Source of the DNA: Caldilineaceae bacterium
GTDB taxonomy: Bacteria; Chloroflexota; Anaerolineae; Caldilineales; Caldilineaceae
DNA length: 64,000 nt
Direction: 5' to 3'
Assembly (NCBI GenBank): GCA_958295845.1
Contig: OY282376.1
Coordinates: 1,749,022-1,813,021, forward strand
The notes under the pieces are model-generated. The model was not told where the DNA came from. It saw only the letters and a list, made by a program, of their open reading frames with translations, and did not search any database. The position numbers were made by a program, and so were the translations under genes. Positions 1 to 10,417 of the stretch are shown here, one piece after another (position 1 is the stretch's first letter; every line of letters begins with the position of its first letter).

Positions 1-695
1 TCGGATTTTCGCCCATAGTATAGTGCAAGCCGGAATTCTCGTCAACGAAAGAGGCCGACGCTCGGAATCGTTCCAGCTCTTCGCCAGTGAAACAATGTCA
101 ACCTGCAACATGCCGTCAGCGGCACACCGCAGCCTGCCCCTATTGTTACACTTGTCCTTTAACGCCTGGTTAAGGGATGGTCAACATTGACGGGCTAATG
201 ACGGCGCTACCCTACCACCCGGCGCAGCCCCGGCTCCCCCCCACATTACAAGCATTCCCTAACTTCAACCCGTCCGGTCGACTTTTTGTGGCAAAACCTG
301 ATTGGGAAGCGACTACTAAGACACAGGCAGCGGGTGACTCCGAAAATAGCCTGCGTAAGCCACTCTCGAATCAACGCACATCTCCAATCCGTCGTCGCAG
401 TCTCCGACCACTCACCACCGATCACTGACCACCGCATTTGGGCGTTCGGGCCTTCGGCCCTCCCTTGTGCGGGGGCGCAGCACCCGCGGCGCCCCGCCCT
501 TGCCAGACCACCGTGTCTATTATTCCCCAGCAAGGTGTCTAGAGGTAGGCTTCCAGCCTACAGTGTCTCCTCCCCTACGTGCTAGCCCAGGCCACTAACC
601 ACTATCCCACACAGTGTATACTGCGGTGAGTTCACTCGTCCGAATTGGCTAAGTAGCTTCAATGGAAAACTGAACGGGTTCAGGATTGCGCCAGC
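1..695. other. Gene-poor stretch carrying one copy of a dispersed repeat
   Basis: No open frame here has protein-like composition or a ribosome binding site. The right half holds copy A of a GC-rich noncoding repeat (about 420-577) that recurs near 23.7 kb, preceded by degenerate heptamer tracts of the CCACTGA type. Everything else is unexplained intergenic DNA downstream of a minus-strand gene that ends at 696. Confidence 0.6.
420..577. repeat. Dispersed noncoding repeat, copy A
   Basis: This segment aligns almost end to end with 23700-23855. Both begin GATCACTG, continue through GGGCGTTCGGGCCTTCGGCC, a GC-rich hairpin and the shared string GACCACCGTGTCTATT, and end in a CCAGCC...CTCC stretch. 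GGGCC-TTC-GGCCC forms a short hairpin and a second G-run/C-run hairpin follows. The hairpin arms differ between copies but can still pair, which suggests the structure is kept. No coding capacity is convincing on either strand. Confidence 0.75.
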
Positions 696-1376
696 TCACG
701 CGACCAGCAGCCTCCCAATATCGCAGGTCTCAGCATTGCAGAACCAAAGCACCCCCTCGTGGATCGTCATACCGTGGACTTCGTCAGGCGCCTCAACGCG
801 AAGTACATCAAAGATTCGCCCTGTCTCAGGATCCAGCAGACAGACCGTACCCGCGGATGTATCCGCTGCCCACAGTTTCCCGTCTTCCGACCAAGCAATG
901 CCGTGTACCCGCAGACCCGGTACCCGGATGCTGTGCACCTCCTGCCAGCCGTCAGGATCCATGACATGCACCATTTGCGAGGGCGGCGACGCAACATACA
1001 GCCTGCCGTCCCGCCACTCCAAGCCGTGGGCCCCCGTCTCCTGCGCGTCCTCCGCGCCCTCCCGCCATGCCACTACACCGGCACCGGGTGAACTGTACTT
1101 GGCCACCGTCTTGCCCGTCTCCGCATCCAACTGCGCAATCCTTCTCTCATAAGTGGACGCGATCCAGACATAGCCGCCGCCCACCGTAATGCCGCTCGAC
1201 TTGACCGTGTCGGTCTGGACATCGAAAAGCACCTCTCCCGATTCGTAATCCTGCCTATAGAGCCGGTCGTTGCCCTGGTCAATACACCACAGCCCTTCGG
1301 CGCTCGCCTGAAGCCCATTCGGATGCGGCCCTGGACTTGCAAAGCGCTTCTCTACCTGCGCGATCTTTACCGGCAT
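696..1376 (-). CDS. SMP-30/YVTN-type beta-propeller protein
   Basis: Predicted 226-residue soluble protein. It is built of repeated blade-like segments such as GLWCIDQGNDRLYR, GYVWIASTYERRIAQLDAE and KLWAADTSAGTVCLLDPETG, the pattern of SMP-30/gluconolactonase, YVTN and NHL-type propellers. The frame is open further upstream, but the start at 1376 is preferred because AAGGAGAG lies directly upstream. No signal peptide is visible. The substrate is unknown; relatives hydrolyse sugar lactones or act as binding scaffolds, and the abundance of sugar-acid genes nearby makes lactone chemistry possible but unproven. Confidence 0.75.
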   Translation of the reverse strand: MPVKIAQVEKRFASPGPHPNGLQASAEGLWCIDQGNDRLYRQDYESGEVLFDVQTDTVKSSGITVGGGYVWIASTYERRIAQLDAETGKTVAKYSSPGAGVVAWREGAEDAQETGAHGLEWRDGRLYVASPPSQMVHVMDPDGWQEVHSIRVPGLRVHGIAWSEDGKLWAADTSAGTVCLLDPETGRIFDVLRVEAPDEVHGMTIHEGVLWFCNAETCDIGRLLVA

Positions 1377-1534
1377 GAAATCTCTCCTTGTAAGCTGGCG
1401 ACTGATAATCCTGCGCTGGAAGTTGAACCAGGCACTCCCGAACCTGTTTCCGCATTTCAATACGATATAGGCCAGCCTGCCCCCCGTCAAGTCCTCCTAA
1501 AGTACCGCTATGACGACCAGACTGGGTCGAAAAA

Positions 1535-1563
1535 TTGCATCGCCCCCGCGTCCCATCTATAAT
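1535..1563 (+). promoter_or_regulatory. Sigma-70-type promoter for aspS
   Basis: TTGCAT (1535-1540), a 17-bp spacer and a perfect TATAAT (1558-1563). Transcription would begin near 1570, giving aspS a leader of about 115 nt. I saw no T-box features in that leader. Confidence 0.7.
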
Positions 1564-1686
1564 TGGGCTTCTTGTGTTGCGCGCAAGTGCCCTGACGGAA
1601 CAGTGCATCGAGGTCGCAAAGCCTTGTCTGCACTGGCCGTCCAATCACCGCGCGACTTAACCGTTCCAACCTAACGGAGCATTCCT

Positions 1687-3555
<1,869 letters not shown>

Positions 3556-3730
3556 GTGGGCGGCGGCCGGCTCATTGTGCCAAGATTACGACCCGCCAAA
3601 TACCAAAAAAAGTGTCCCGACATCGGCCTTGAAAAACTGCTGATAACTACTGCTGATAGCAACTGTGAAAGCGCACGCGTCGCGGCTCGCAAATGCCCGA
3701 TATCAAGCCGGGAGAATGCCGAAATCTCGT

Positions 3731-3760
3731 TTGGCAGGGCATTTCAAAATGTGCTATAGT
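3731..3760 (+). promoter_or_regulatory. Promoter of the 3.77-kb ncRNA
   Basis: TTGGCA (3731-3736), an 18-bp spacer and TATAGT (3755-3760). The predicted start, about 3767-3770, falls right before the 5' arm of the RNA's closing stem. That position argues for an independent RNA gene rather than an mRNA leader. Confidence 0.7.
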
Positions 3761-3768
3761 TTCCCTGC

Positions 3769-3953
3769 AGCCCTGCAATGCCCGTGATTGACTAGTTTGA
3801 GGGCGAACCAACACCAGACTCACGGGAGCAAGGCGAAGGTACGTGGATGTGATAGCCCGCCCCCATGGGGCTAGGGCAAGACGGAAGCGACCAGCCGGCG
3901 CCCACCTACGAACCTCGGTTCGTACCCACTGGATCACACGACATTGCGGGGTT
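3769..3953 (+). ncRNA. Structured ncRNA, 6S RNA-like candidate
   Basis: A ~185-nt segment is closed by a 10-bp end stem: CCCTGCAATG (3771-3780) pairs with CATTGCGGGG (3942-3951). Inside are CCCGTGA/TCACGGG, a TAGCCC...GGGCTA hairpin, TGTGAT/ATCACA, and a 7-bp hairpin TACGAAC-CTCG-GTTCGTA (3907-3924). It has its own promoter just upstream and an intrinsic terminator just downstream. Length, closing stem and a small hairpin on the 3' side fit 6S RNA, the RNA-polymerase-binding regulator. However, the local CCCGTGA hairpin is not textbook 6S, so the class is tentative. It is not SRP RNA, RNase P RNA or tmRNA, whose conserved cores are absent. Confidence 0.6.
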
Positions 3954-3960
3954 GGAAATG

Positions 3961-3989
3961 CGTCCGGGGCCACCCGGGCGTTTTTCTTT
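3961..3989 (+). terminator. Intrinsic terminator of the ncRNA
   Basis: An 8-bp stem (3961-3968 with 3973-3980, one G-U pair) with loop GCCA is followed by TTTTTCTTT. It sits about 10 nt after the ncRNA closing stem and ends that transcript before the PHP gene. Confidence 0.85.
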
Positions 3990-4061
3990 GCGTAGTGCAG
4001 GCAACATGCAGCAATAGGGTTGTCCAAGTCAGCCGCGCAACAACGATCGGACAGAAACGAT

Positions 4062-4961
4062 ATGGATGCAAAGCGCGACCTTTCCCCCCGCACTTACCCT
4101 GTCGATCTGCAGGCTCACAGCAACTGCTCAGACGGCACCGACACACCAGTAGAGCTGATCGACAAAGCCGCTGCGCTGGGCATCCGCGTTCTGGCGGTGA
4201 CCGATCACGACAGCGTTCTCGGCGTGGCTGCAGCCCGGGTTCGCGGGGCAGAAGTAGGTGTCCATGTTCTTCCCGCCGTCGAATTCAGTACCTCTCGCGA
4301 TCGCGAAAATGACTTCAGGGATTTCGACATCCTTGGCTACGGAGTCGACCCGACCAATTCGGCACTGCTCGATACCATGAACCGGCTCAAGAAAAGCCGT
4401 ATCGATCAGAAGTCGCGCCAGGTCGAACGTCTGCAAAGCTATGGCCTGCATGTCCCGGTCGATGAAGTCTTGGCGCTCGCAGGAGGCGTGCCGGGCCGCC
4501 CCCATATCGCCCAGATCGCCCTCAAATACAACCCCCACAAATTCACATCCCTGAGCGACGTCTTCCAGCAATATCTTGCCTCCGATGCCGAAAACCCCAC
4601 CCACGTGCCCCGCACCTTCATTCTCGGCGTCATCGACGCCATCGAACTAACGCACGGCGCAGGCGGAAAAGCGGTTCTTGCCCATCCCGGCATTTACCGG
4701 CGCATCCGCAGCCTCGAAGACTCTCTAGCCCGCCTTGTTGACGTTGGCCTCGATGGACTGGAAATCCAGTACCCCTATGCCTCTGAAGGGCGAGACTCGA
4801 CCGATAGGCCTATCGCCTGCTTCGCCGAGCTGGCCGCCCGCTTCGGCCTGTTCGAAACCGGCGGCAGCGACTACCACGGCGAACGCAAGCCAAATCGACT
4901 CGGGGAAGCCGGTCTCGAATGGGTACAGTGGCAAAGCCTGCGGGAACTGAACGGATGGTAG
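4062..4961 (+). CDS. PHP-domain phosphoesterase
   Basis: Predicted 299-residue metal-dependent phosphoesterase of the PHP family (YciV/RNase AM-like or nucleoside bisphosphate phosphatase class). The metal motifs are complete: HSNCSDGT near the N-terminus, TDHDS, VLAHPG in the middle and GGSDYHGE near the C-terminus. The frame extends to a TTG at 4020, but the ATG at 4062 places the first conserved strand at the usual distance; no strong ribosome site distinguishes them. The stop overlaps the alr start, so the two genes are probably co-translated. The exact substrate cannot be read from sequence. Confidence 0.9.
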   Translation: MDAKRDLSPRTYPVDLQAHSNCSDGTDTPVELIDKAAALGIRVLAVTDHDSVLGVAAARVRGAEVGVHVLPAVEFSTSRDRENDFRDFDILGYGVDPTNSALLDTMNRLKKSRIDQKSRQVERLQSYGLHVPVDEVLALAGGVPGRPHIAQIALKYNPHKFTSLSDVFQQYLASDAENPTHVPRTFILGVIDAIELTHGAGGKAVLAHPGIYRRIRSLEDSLARLVDVGLDGLEIQYPYASEGRDSTDRPIACFAELAARFGLFETGGSDYHGERKPNRLGEAGLEWVQWQSLRELNGW

Positions 4962-6130
4962 CCGCCCTCACGCCGAACGAGCAGCGACAACTGCAACAAC
5001 CCTTGCGCCCAACGTGGCTGGAGATCGATCTCTCCGCGCTGGCAAACAACATAAGCGAGCTTCGGCGCCGCATCGGCCCTGACCGGCTCCTTTATGCCGT
5101 CGTCAAAGCAAATGCCTATGGCCACGGCGCCGAACTGGTAGCACCGGCTGCCATCGAATTCGGTGTAGACCGCCTCGCCGTCGCCGCAGTCAACGAAGCC
5201 ATCTCCCTCCGCCAAGCCGGAGTACGCGCCCCAATTCTCCTGCTAGGCTACACGCCCCCCGAACTGGCTGAAACACTGCTGGAATACGACCTCGCCGTGT
5301 CCGTCTACGAGACAAGCGCCGCCCTCGCCTTTGCGGAGACCGCTGCTCGCGCCGGTCGGCCTCTGACCGTTCATCTTAAGGTCGACACGGGAATGCACCG
5401 CTTGGGCGTCGATCCCGCCGCTGCCCTCGAACTCTGTAAATTCCTTACCCAGAATCCTGCCCTCCATTTCGAAGGCATCTATACCCACTTCAGCACCGCC
5501 GACGAAACCGATAAGGAGTACAGCCGCGAGCAGCTTCGGCGCCTCAATGAACTGCTCGAACAGCTCTCCCGTGCCGGTTGCCGGCCGCCCATAGCCCATG
5601 CCGCCAACTCAGCCGCCACAATCGACCTTCCCGGCGCGCATCTGGACGCCGTGCGCTGCGGCATCCTCCTCTATGGCCTGTCTCCCAGCGACGAAGTGCC
5701 CGCGCCGCCCGAAATGCGGCCCGTTCTCAGCTGGAAGGCGCGTATCGCCCAGGCGCGCAACCTCAGCGCCGGCGAACCGGTTTCTTACGGCAACGCATGG
5801 CGCGCGCCCGGTCCCCGCACCGTAGCCATCATTCCGGTGGGCTACGCCGACGGCTTTCCCCGCAGCCCCCGTACCTGGAAGAGCGTACTCATTGGCGGTC
5901 GCGAGATGCCTGTCATAGGCCGCATCTGTATGGACCATGTCTTCGTCGACGTCACCGAACTCACTGCATCCGGGCTCCCGGTTACCCGCGACGACGAGGT
6001 CGTTTTGATAGGCGACCAGCACGGCGCATCCATCTCCATGGAGGACGCCGCCGCGCGCCTGAAGACGAACAACTACGAAGTGGCCAGCCGGCTGATGGCG
6101 CGGCTGCCCCGCATCGCAGTCCAAGGCTAG
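4955..6130 (+). CDS. alr: Alanine racemase
   Basis: PLP enzyme interconverting L- and D-alanine for peptidoglycan. It has 391 residues from the preferred ATG at 4955, which overlaps the PHP stop codon; an in-frame ATG at 4919 is also possible. Lys51 in YAVVKANAYGHGA is the PLP lysine and Tyr278 in PVSYGNAW is the second catalytic base. A fold-type III TIM barrel is followed by the C-terminal beta domain with GRICMDHVFVDV. Length and motifs match the family. Coupling to the PHP gene suggests one transcript. Confidence 0.97.
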   Translation: MVAALTPNEQRQLQQPLRPTWLEIDLSALANNISELRRRIGPDRLLYAVVKANAYGHGAELVAPAAIEFGVDRLAVAAVNEAISLRQAGVRAPILLLGYTPPELAETLLEYDLAVSVYETSAALAFAETAARAGRPLTVHLKVDTGMHRLGVDPAAALELCKFLTQNPALHFEGIYTHFSTADETDKEYSREQLRRLNELLEQLSRAGCRPPIAHAANSAATIDLPGAHLDAVRCGILLYGLSPSDEVPAPPEMRPVLSWKARIAQARNLSAGEPVSYGNAWRAPGPRTVAIIPVGYADGFPRSPRTWKSVLIGGREMPVIGRICMDHVFVDVTELTASGLPVTRDDEVVLIGDQHGASISMEDAAARLKTNNYEVASRLMARLPRIAVQG

Positions 6131-6164
6131 TATTGGAAGGCCCGAACACGAGCGGAATAAAGTA

Positions 6165-6869
6165 ATGGCTGAAGAGAGCCGCGCGGTGGAATCCAAGGCC
6201 CGCAGGATTTACGATCAGCTCCTGGAGGAGTACGGCGAACCGGAGTGGAAGCCTTCCAGTTCCGGCTTCGAGCAGCTGATCCAAACCATCCTCAGCGCCA
6301 ATACCAACGACCGCAATTCGGGTAAAGCCTTTGAAATGCTCAAAGAAAGGTTCGCGGGTGACTGGGACGCAGTGCGCATCGCGCCTCTGGAGGAGATCAA
6401 GGACGCCATCCGCGTTGCCGGCATGTACAACCAGAAGGCGCCCCACATCGTCGAAACCCTGGAAATATTATACAGTGAGGAAGGGACCTACAGTCTGGAG
6501 CACGTGCGTGATATGGCGCCGGCAGCCGCCCAGACCTACTTGCAGCGTTTTCCCGGCGTAGGCCACAAGACGGCCAGCATCGTCCTTCTCTTTAGCTACG
6601 GAATGGCAGCCTTCCCCGTCGACACCCACGTTCAACGCGTGACCCAGCGCCTCGGCATGAGCGGGCGGAGGACGTCCGCAGAAAAGATAAAGGCTCTCTG
6701 GGAGGAGATGCTGCCCGCAGAAACCTACTTCTGCCTGCACGTGAACCTGATCCGCCACGGCCGCACCGTCTGCCAAGCGCGCACCCCCCGCTGTGCCATC
6801 TGTGTCCTACAGGACGAATGCAACTACAATATGCGCCTCGGCGACTGGGAAGGCACCCCGCCTGACTAG
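6165..6869 (+). CDS. nth: Endonuclease III (DNA glycosylase/AP lyase)
   Basis: Base-excision repair glycosylase of 234 residues that removes oxidised pyrimidines. The helix-hairpin-helix LQRFPGVGHKTAS carries catalytic Lys135, and Asp153 (PVDTHV) lies 18 residues later, the same spacing as Lys120/Asp138 in E. coli. The C-terminal 4Fe-4S loop is intact with Cys203, 210, 213 and 219 (C-x6-C-x2-C-x5-C). It lies 34 bp after alr on the same strand and is probably co-transcribed. Its 3' end converges on rpsT. Confidence 0.97.
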   Translation: MAEESRAVESKARRIYDQLLEEYGEPEWKPSSSGFEQLIQTILSANTNDRNSGKAFEMLKERFAGDWDAVRIAPLEEIKDAIRVAGMYNQKAPHIVETLEILYSEEGTYSLEHVRDMAPAAAQTYLQRFPGVGHKTASIVLLFSYGMAAFPVDTHVQRVTQRLGMSGRRTSAEKIKALWEEMLPAETYFCLHVNLIRHGRTVCQARTPRCAICVLQDECNYNMRLGDWEGTPPD

Positions 6870-6880
6870 CAACTGAGAAC

Positions 6881-6912
6881 GCAAAAAGCCGCCTGAGACG
6901 TACACAGGCGGC
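6881..6912 (-). terminator. Intrinsic terminator of rpsT
   Basis: Perfect 8-bp stem GCCGCCTG/CAGGCGGC (6888-6895 and 6905-6912) with a 9-nt loop. Read on the minus strand it is followed by TTTTTGC. It lies about 75 bp beyond the rpsT stop codon and separates rpsT from the convergent nth gene. Confidence 0.8.
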
Positions 6913-6985
6913 ATCGGGTCGAGAGCTTTTCTTGTCCCGGTTCGGCTGGACCCGGGACAAATCCCTGGCTAGGACTGTCCTGCCT

Positions 6986-7252
6986 TTATTCTGCCAGGGC
7001 TTTCTTCTGTTGGCGCTTCAGTCTGCTCTTGCGGCGAGCCGCATTGTTAGCGTGAATGGCGCCGCGTTGCGCAGCCTTGTCCAAAGCAACGAAGGCCGAG
7101 CGTACAGCCTCAGGAGCCTCTGGATCGGAGGCCTCGATCGATTCACGCGCATTCTTGACGGCAGTCCGAGCCGCGCTGCGGTATCCCCTGTTGCGGTCGC
7201 GGCGCCGCACATCCTGGCGCATCCGCTTGGCGGCTGATCTGATAATCGGCAT
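6986..7252 (-). CDS. rpsT: 30S ribosomal protein S20
   Basis: Small basic ribosomal protein of 88 residues that binds 16S rRNA. The sequence begins MPIIRSAAKRMRQ, contains the TAVKNARES core and ALDKAAQRGAIHANNAARRKS, and ends in a lysine-rich helix. The start at 7252 is chosen over an in-frame ATG 12 bp upstream because GGTGGAG is correctly spaced and the S20 N-terminus aligns. It has its own near-consensus promoter and a terminator, so it is a monocistronic gene. Confidence 0.96.
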   Translation of the reverse strand: MPIIRSAAKRMRQDVRRRDRNRGYRSAARTAVKNARESIEASDPEAPEAVRSAFVALDKAAQRGAIHANNAARRKSRLKRQQKKALAE

Positions 7253-7319
7253 ATGTTTCTCCACCGCGGCCCACAGGCCGCACCGTTTGACAGTTCTCTA
7301 TACAGCGTAAGTTGACCCC

Positions 7320-7348
7320 ATTGTAGCAAGGGGAGGTGGCAAAGTCAA
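7320..7348 (-). promoter_or_regulatory. Sigma-70-type promoter of rpsT
   Basis: On the minus strand: TTGACT (7348-7343), a 17-bp spacer and TACAAT (7325-7320). The predicted start is about 60 nt before the rpsT ATG. Confidence 0.8.
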
Positions 7349-7508
7349 TCTGGACCGCTGCTGGTGCGAAGTTTCCCCTTGACAAAACTAGCCGGATCGC
7401 CTCTCTACAACCTTCGTGTTGCCCCCGAAATGTGGCGCTATTGCCCCATTTGCGCTAAAGTATGCCCGATACAATTCTGCATCAAAGGCCCACCCTACGA
7501 GGACTCCA

Positions 7509-8672
7509 ATGAAGATCTCCAAAGTAACGCCGATGGTGCTGGGCACCGAATGGCGTAACCTGACCATAGTTAAAGTAGAGACCGATGACGGTTTGGTCGG
7601 AGTCGGCGAATGCCGGGCTCTCAACCGCACCGATGGCGTTCTCGGCTACCTGAGCGAAGCCGCGCCCCGCTACATCCTCGGCGAAGACCCCTTTAACGTC
7701 GAAGCCCTCGTCGCCCGCATGTTTCGCGAGGATTTCGGTCGCGCAGGCGAAATCACCCAGACCGTCACCGCACTTCTGGAAGTTGCCTGTTGGGATATCA
7801 TCGGCAAGGCCTTGGGCCAGCCCGTCTATAAGCTGCTTGGTGGCGCCGTAAGGCACCAGATCAAGGGCTACGCCAACGGTTGGTATACCGGCGAACGCAC
7901 GCCCGACGAGTTCCACGCAGCCGCAAAAAAGGTGCTGGATAAAGGCTACAGGGCACTGAAGTTTGATCCCTTCGGTGCCGGTTTCTACGAGATGGAGCGG
8001 GCCGAAAAGAACTATGTTATCAGCCTCGTGGAGGCAGTGCGCGATGCTGTCGGCCCGGACGTAGAGATCCTCATCGAGATGCACGGCCGTTTCAACCCTG
8101 TGACCGCGGTGGAATTCGCCCGCGAGTTGGCCCCCTTCAAACCCTCATGGTTGGAGGAGCCCGTGCCCCCCGAAAATATCGCCGCCCAGAAAAAGGCCGC
8201 AGATGCGATCGCGCCCCTGGGCATTCCCGTCGCGACAGGCGAGCGCCTGCATACGATGTACGAGTATCGCGAACTGTTCGAGCTACAGGCCTGCGACATC
8301 ATCCAGCCTGATATAACCCACTTCGGCGGCATCCTCAATACAAAGAAACTGGCCGCTTGGGCCGAAGCCTATTACATGCTCATCGCGCCCCATAACGTCG
8401 GCGGCCCCATCTCGACCGCCGCCGCCCTGCATCTGGCAGCCTGCACACCCAACTTCAAGATCCAGGAGCACTTCAACGACTTCGCCGAAGCCTACGTCAA
8501 GAAGGCCGCCCCGGGCAATCCTGAGATTGAAGATGGCTACTTTGCTCTGCCGTCAGGCCCCGGCCTCGGCGTCACCCTCGACGAGGACGTAGTCGCCGCC
8601 AATCCCCGCCGCAGAGTCCACTTCAATCTCTTCGCCGAAGACTGGCACCGGCGTTCGGCAGAAGTTGACTGA
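7509..8672 (+). CDS. Mandelate racemase/muconate lactonizing family sugar-acid dehydratase
   Basis: Enolase-superfamily enzyme of 387 residues, closest in motif pattern to galactonate/gluconate-type dehydratases. Active-site candidates are the segment around Lys151 (ALKFDPFG), Glu190-x-His192 (EMHGRF), Glu216-Glu217 (LEEPVPP), Glu245 (TGERLH) and His295 (APHNVGGP), consistent with abstraction of the proton alpha to a carboxylate. GAGGA precedes the ATG; the frame is open further upstream without family similarity. It lies 90 bp before an aldehyde dehydrogenase on the same strand, which suggests an oxidative sugar-acid pathway. The sugar acid is not determinable here. Confidence 0.88.
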   Translation: MKISKVTPMVLGTEWRNLTIVKVETDDGLVGVGECRALNRTDGVLGYLSEAAPRYILGEDPFNVEALVARMFREDFGRAGEITQTVTALLEVACWDIIGKALGQPVYKLLGGAVRHQIKGYANGWYTGERTPDEFHAAAKKVLDKGYRALKFDPFGAGFYEMERAEKNYVISLVEAVRDAVGPDVEILIEMHGRFNPVTAVEFARELAPFKPSWLEEPVPPENIAAQKKAADAIAPLGIPVATGERLHTMYEYRELFELQACDIIQPDITHFGGILNTKKLAAWAEAYYMLIAPHNVGGPISTAAALHLAACTPNFKIQEHFNDFAEAYVKKAAPGNPEIEDGYFALPSGPGLGVTLDEDVVAANPRRRVHFNLFAEDWHRRSAEVD

Positions 8673-8762
8673 ATCCTGGTGCCATTCTCTACCGAGAGGG
8701 CGGCATCCTCTTCCATCAGAACCTCTGACACCAATCGAACCCGATAGGAGCTTCCACTTCCA

Positions 8763-10352
8763 ATGTCATCGCAACCCCTACTGATCAACGGAGAATTCCG
8801 CGCTGCCGCCAATCCGACCGGCAGTTACCAGTCTACCAATCCCATGACCGGCGAAAAACTGCCGTGGTCTTTTCCCTACTCCGAATGGGATGACATCGAG
8901 GACGTTCTGCAAGCGGCCGCCGAAGCTGTCGCCGAGCTCCGCGATGCCCCTCGACAACTGCTGGCCGACTTTCTCGACGCATACGCCGCCCGCATCGAAG
9001 AACGGGCCGATACGCTCGTCGAATCAGCCCACCTGGAGACGGGACTGCCCGCGCCAACCCGCCTCAAGGCCATCGAGCTTCCCCGAACCACCGACCAGCT
9101 GCGCCAGGCCGCGGCAGCCGTTCGTTCGCGTTCGTGGACCCAGGCTACTATCGACACCGAAGCCAATATTCGCTCCTGCTACGGCCCCCTGCCCGGAGCC
9201 GTAGTCGTGTTCGGGCCAAACAACTTTCCCTATGCCTTCAACGGTGCCGCCGGCGGAGATTTCGCCGCCGCCATCGCCGCCGGCAGCCCCGTCATTGCCA
9301 AGGCGCACTCCAGCCACTCCCGCACAAGCCAGCTGCTGGCTGAAGCCGCGCTCGAAGCCATCTGCGCTACTGGCGCGCCCAAGGGCCTCGTGCAGCTAAT
9401 CTATCGCTTCAAGCCGGAGTATGGCTACGACCTGGTCGCCGACCCCCGCGTCGCCGCCGTCGGGTTTACAGGCAGCCGCGATGGTGGCATGCGTCTGAAA
9501 GAGGTCGCCGACCGCCAAGGTAAACCAATCTACCTGGAAATGTCCAGCATCAACCCGATTCTCCTGCTGCCCGGCGCCCTCGCTGAACGTTCCCAGGAGA
9601 TCGCAGAAGAATTCTTTACCTCCTGTACCATGGGGACCGGCCAGTTCTGCACAAATCCCGGCCTTGTCATGACTATCGCCGGAGAGGAGTCGGAGGCCTT
9701 CATTAAGCAGTCGGCGGCCCTCTTCGATGACGGAGCAGCCGGCGTCTTGCTCAACCGTGGCGTATCCGAAGGCATGGACGAAGCGATTCAGATCCTGACC
9801 GGTAAAGGGGCCAAGGTGGTTGCAGGCGGGGCCGCCGCAGACAAGCCCGGCTTCTTCTACAAGAATACGCTGCTGACTGTGTCGGGCGACGAGTTCCTTA
9901 CCAATCCCGAGGCGATGCAGACAGAGGCCTTCGGACCGTCCTCACTGGTCATAATGGCGAAGGACGCCGGCCAGATGGAGCAGATAATCTCCTGTTTCGA
10001 GGGCAATCTCACCGGTTGCCTCTACACCGACAACGCCGGCTCCGACGATGACCTGTACGACCGTCTCGCACCTCTGTTGCGCGCCAAAGTCGGCCGGCTG
10101 TTGAACGACAAAATGCCTACCGGTGTTGCCGTCACTGCCGCGATGAACCACGGCGGCCCCTTCCCTGCAACCGGACATCCCGGTTTCACTTCGGTCGGCA
10201 TTCCGTCCAGCATCCGCCGCTTTGCCGCACTGTACAGCTACGACAATGTGCGCCAGCATCGCCTGCCGCCCGAGCTGCAAGACAAAAACCCAACCGGAGA
10301 AATGTGGCGGCTGGTCGATCACAGTTGGACGCAGGCCGATATAAGCAGCTGA
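8763..10352 (+). CDS. Aldehyde dehydrogenase, alpha-ketoglutaric semialdehyde dehydrogenase-like
   Basis: NAD(P)-dependent aldehyde dehydrogenase of 529 residues. Catalytic Cys296 lies in GQFCTNPGLV and the general base Glu259 in YLEMSSINP. The Rossmann part contains VVFGPNNFPYAF. The length and the N-terminal TNPMTGEKLP segment resemble 2,5-dioxovalerate (alpha-ketoglutaric semialdehyde) dehydrogenases, which end the non-phosphorylative breakdown of sugar acids. The neighbouring dehydratase and uronate genes fit this role, but substrate choice is inference. It is convergent with uxaC. Confidence 0.85.
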   Translation: MSSQPLLINGEFRAAANPTGSYQSTNPMTGEKLPWSFPYSEWDDIEDVLQAAAEAVAELRDAPRQLLADFLDAYAARIEERADTLVESAHLETGLPAPTRLKAIELPRTTDQLRQAAAAVRSRSWTQATIDTEANIRSCYGPLPGAVVVFGPNNFPYAFNGAAGGDFAAAIAAGSPVIAKAHSSHSRTSQLLAEAALEAICATGAPKGLVQLIYRFKPEYGYDLVADPRVAAVGFTGSRDGGMRLKEVADRQGKPIYLEMSSINPILLLPGALAERSQEIAEEFFTSCTMGTGQFCTNPGLVMTIAGEESEAFIKQSAALFDDGAAGVLLNRGVSEGMDEAIQILTGKGAKVVAGGAAADKPGFFYKNTLLTVSGDEFLTNPEAMQTEAFGPSSLVIMAKDAGQMEQIISCFEGNLTGCLYTDNAGSDDDLYDRLAPLLRAKVGRLLNDKMPTGVAVTAAMNHGGPFPATGHPGFTSVGIPSSIRRFAALYSYDNVRQHRLPPELQDKNPTGEMWRLVDHSWTQADISS

Positions 10353-10417
10353 CCACCCACGGAGGATGAGTCAGACACTGCTGTGATGCCCGACGCGCTA
10401 CCGGCTTCGGGCCTCTC

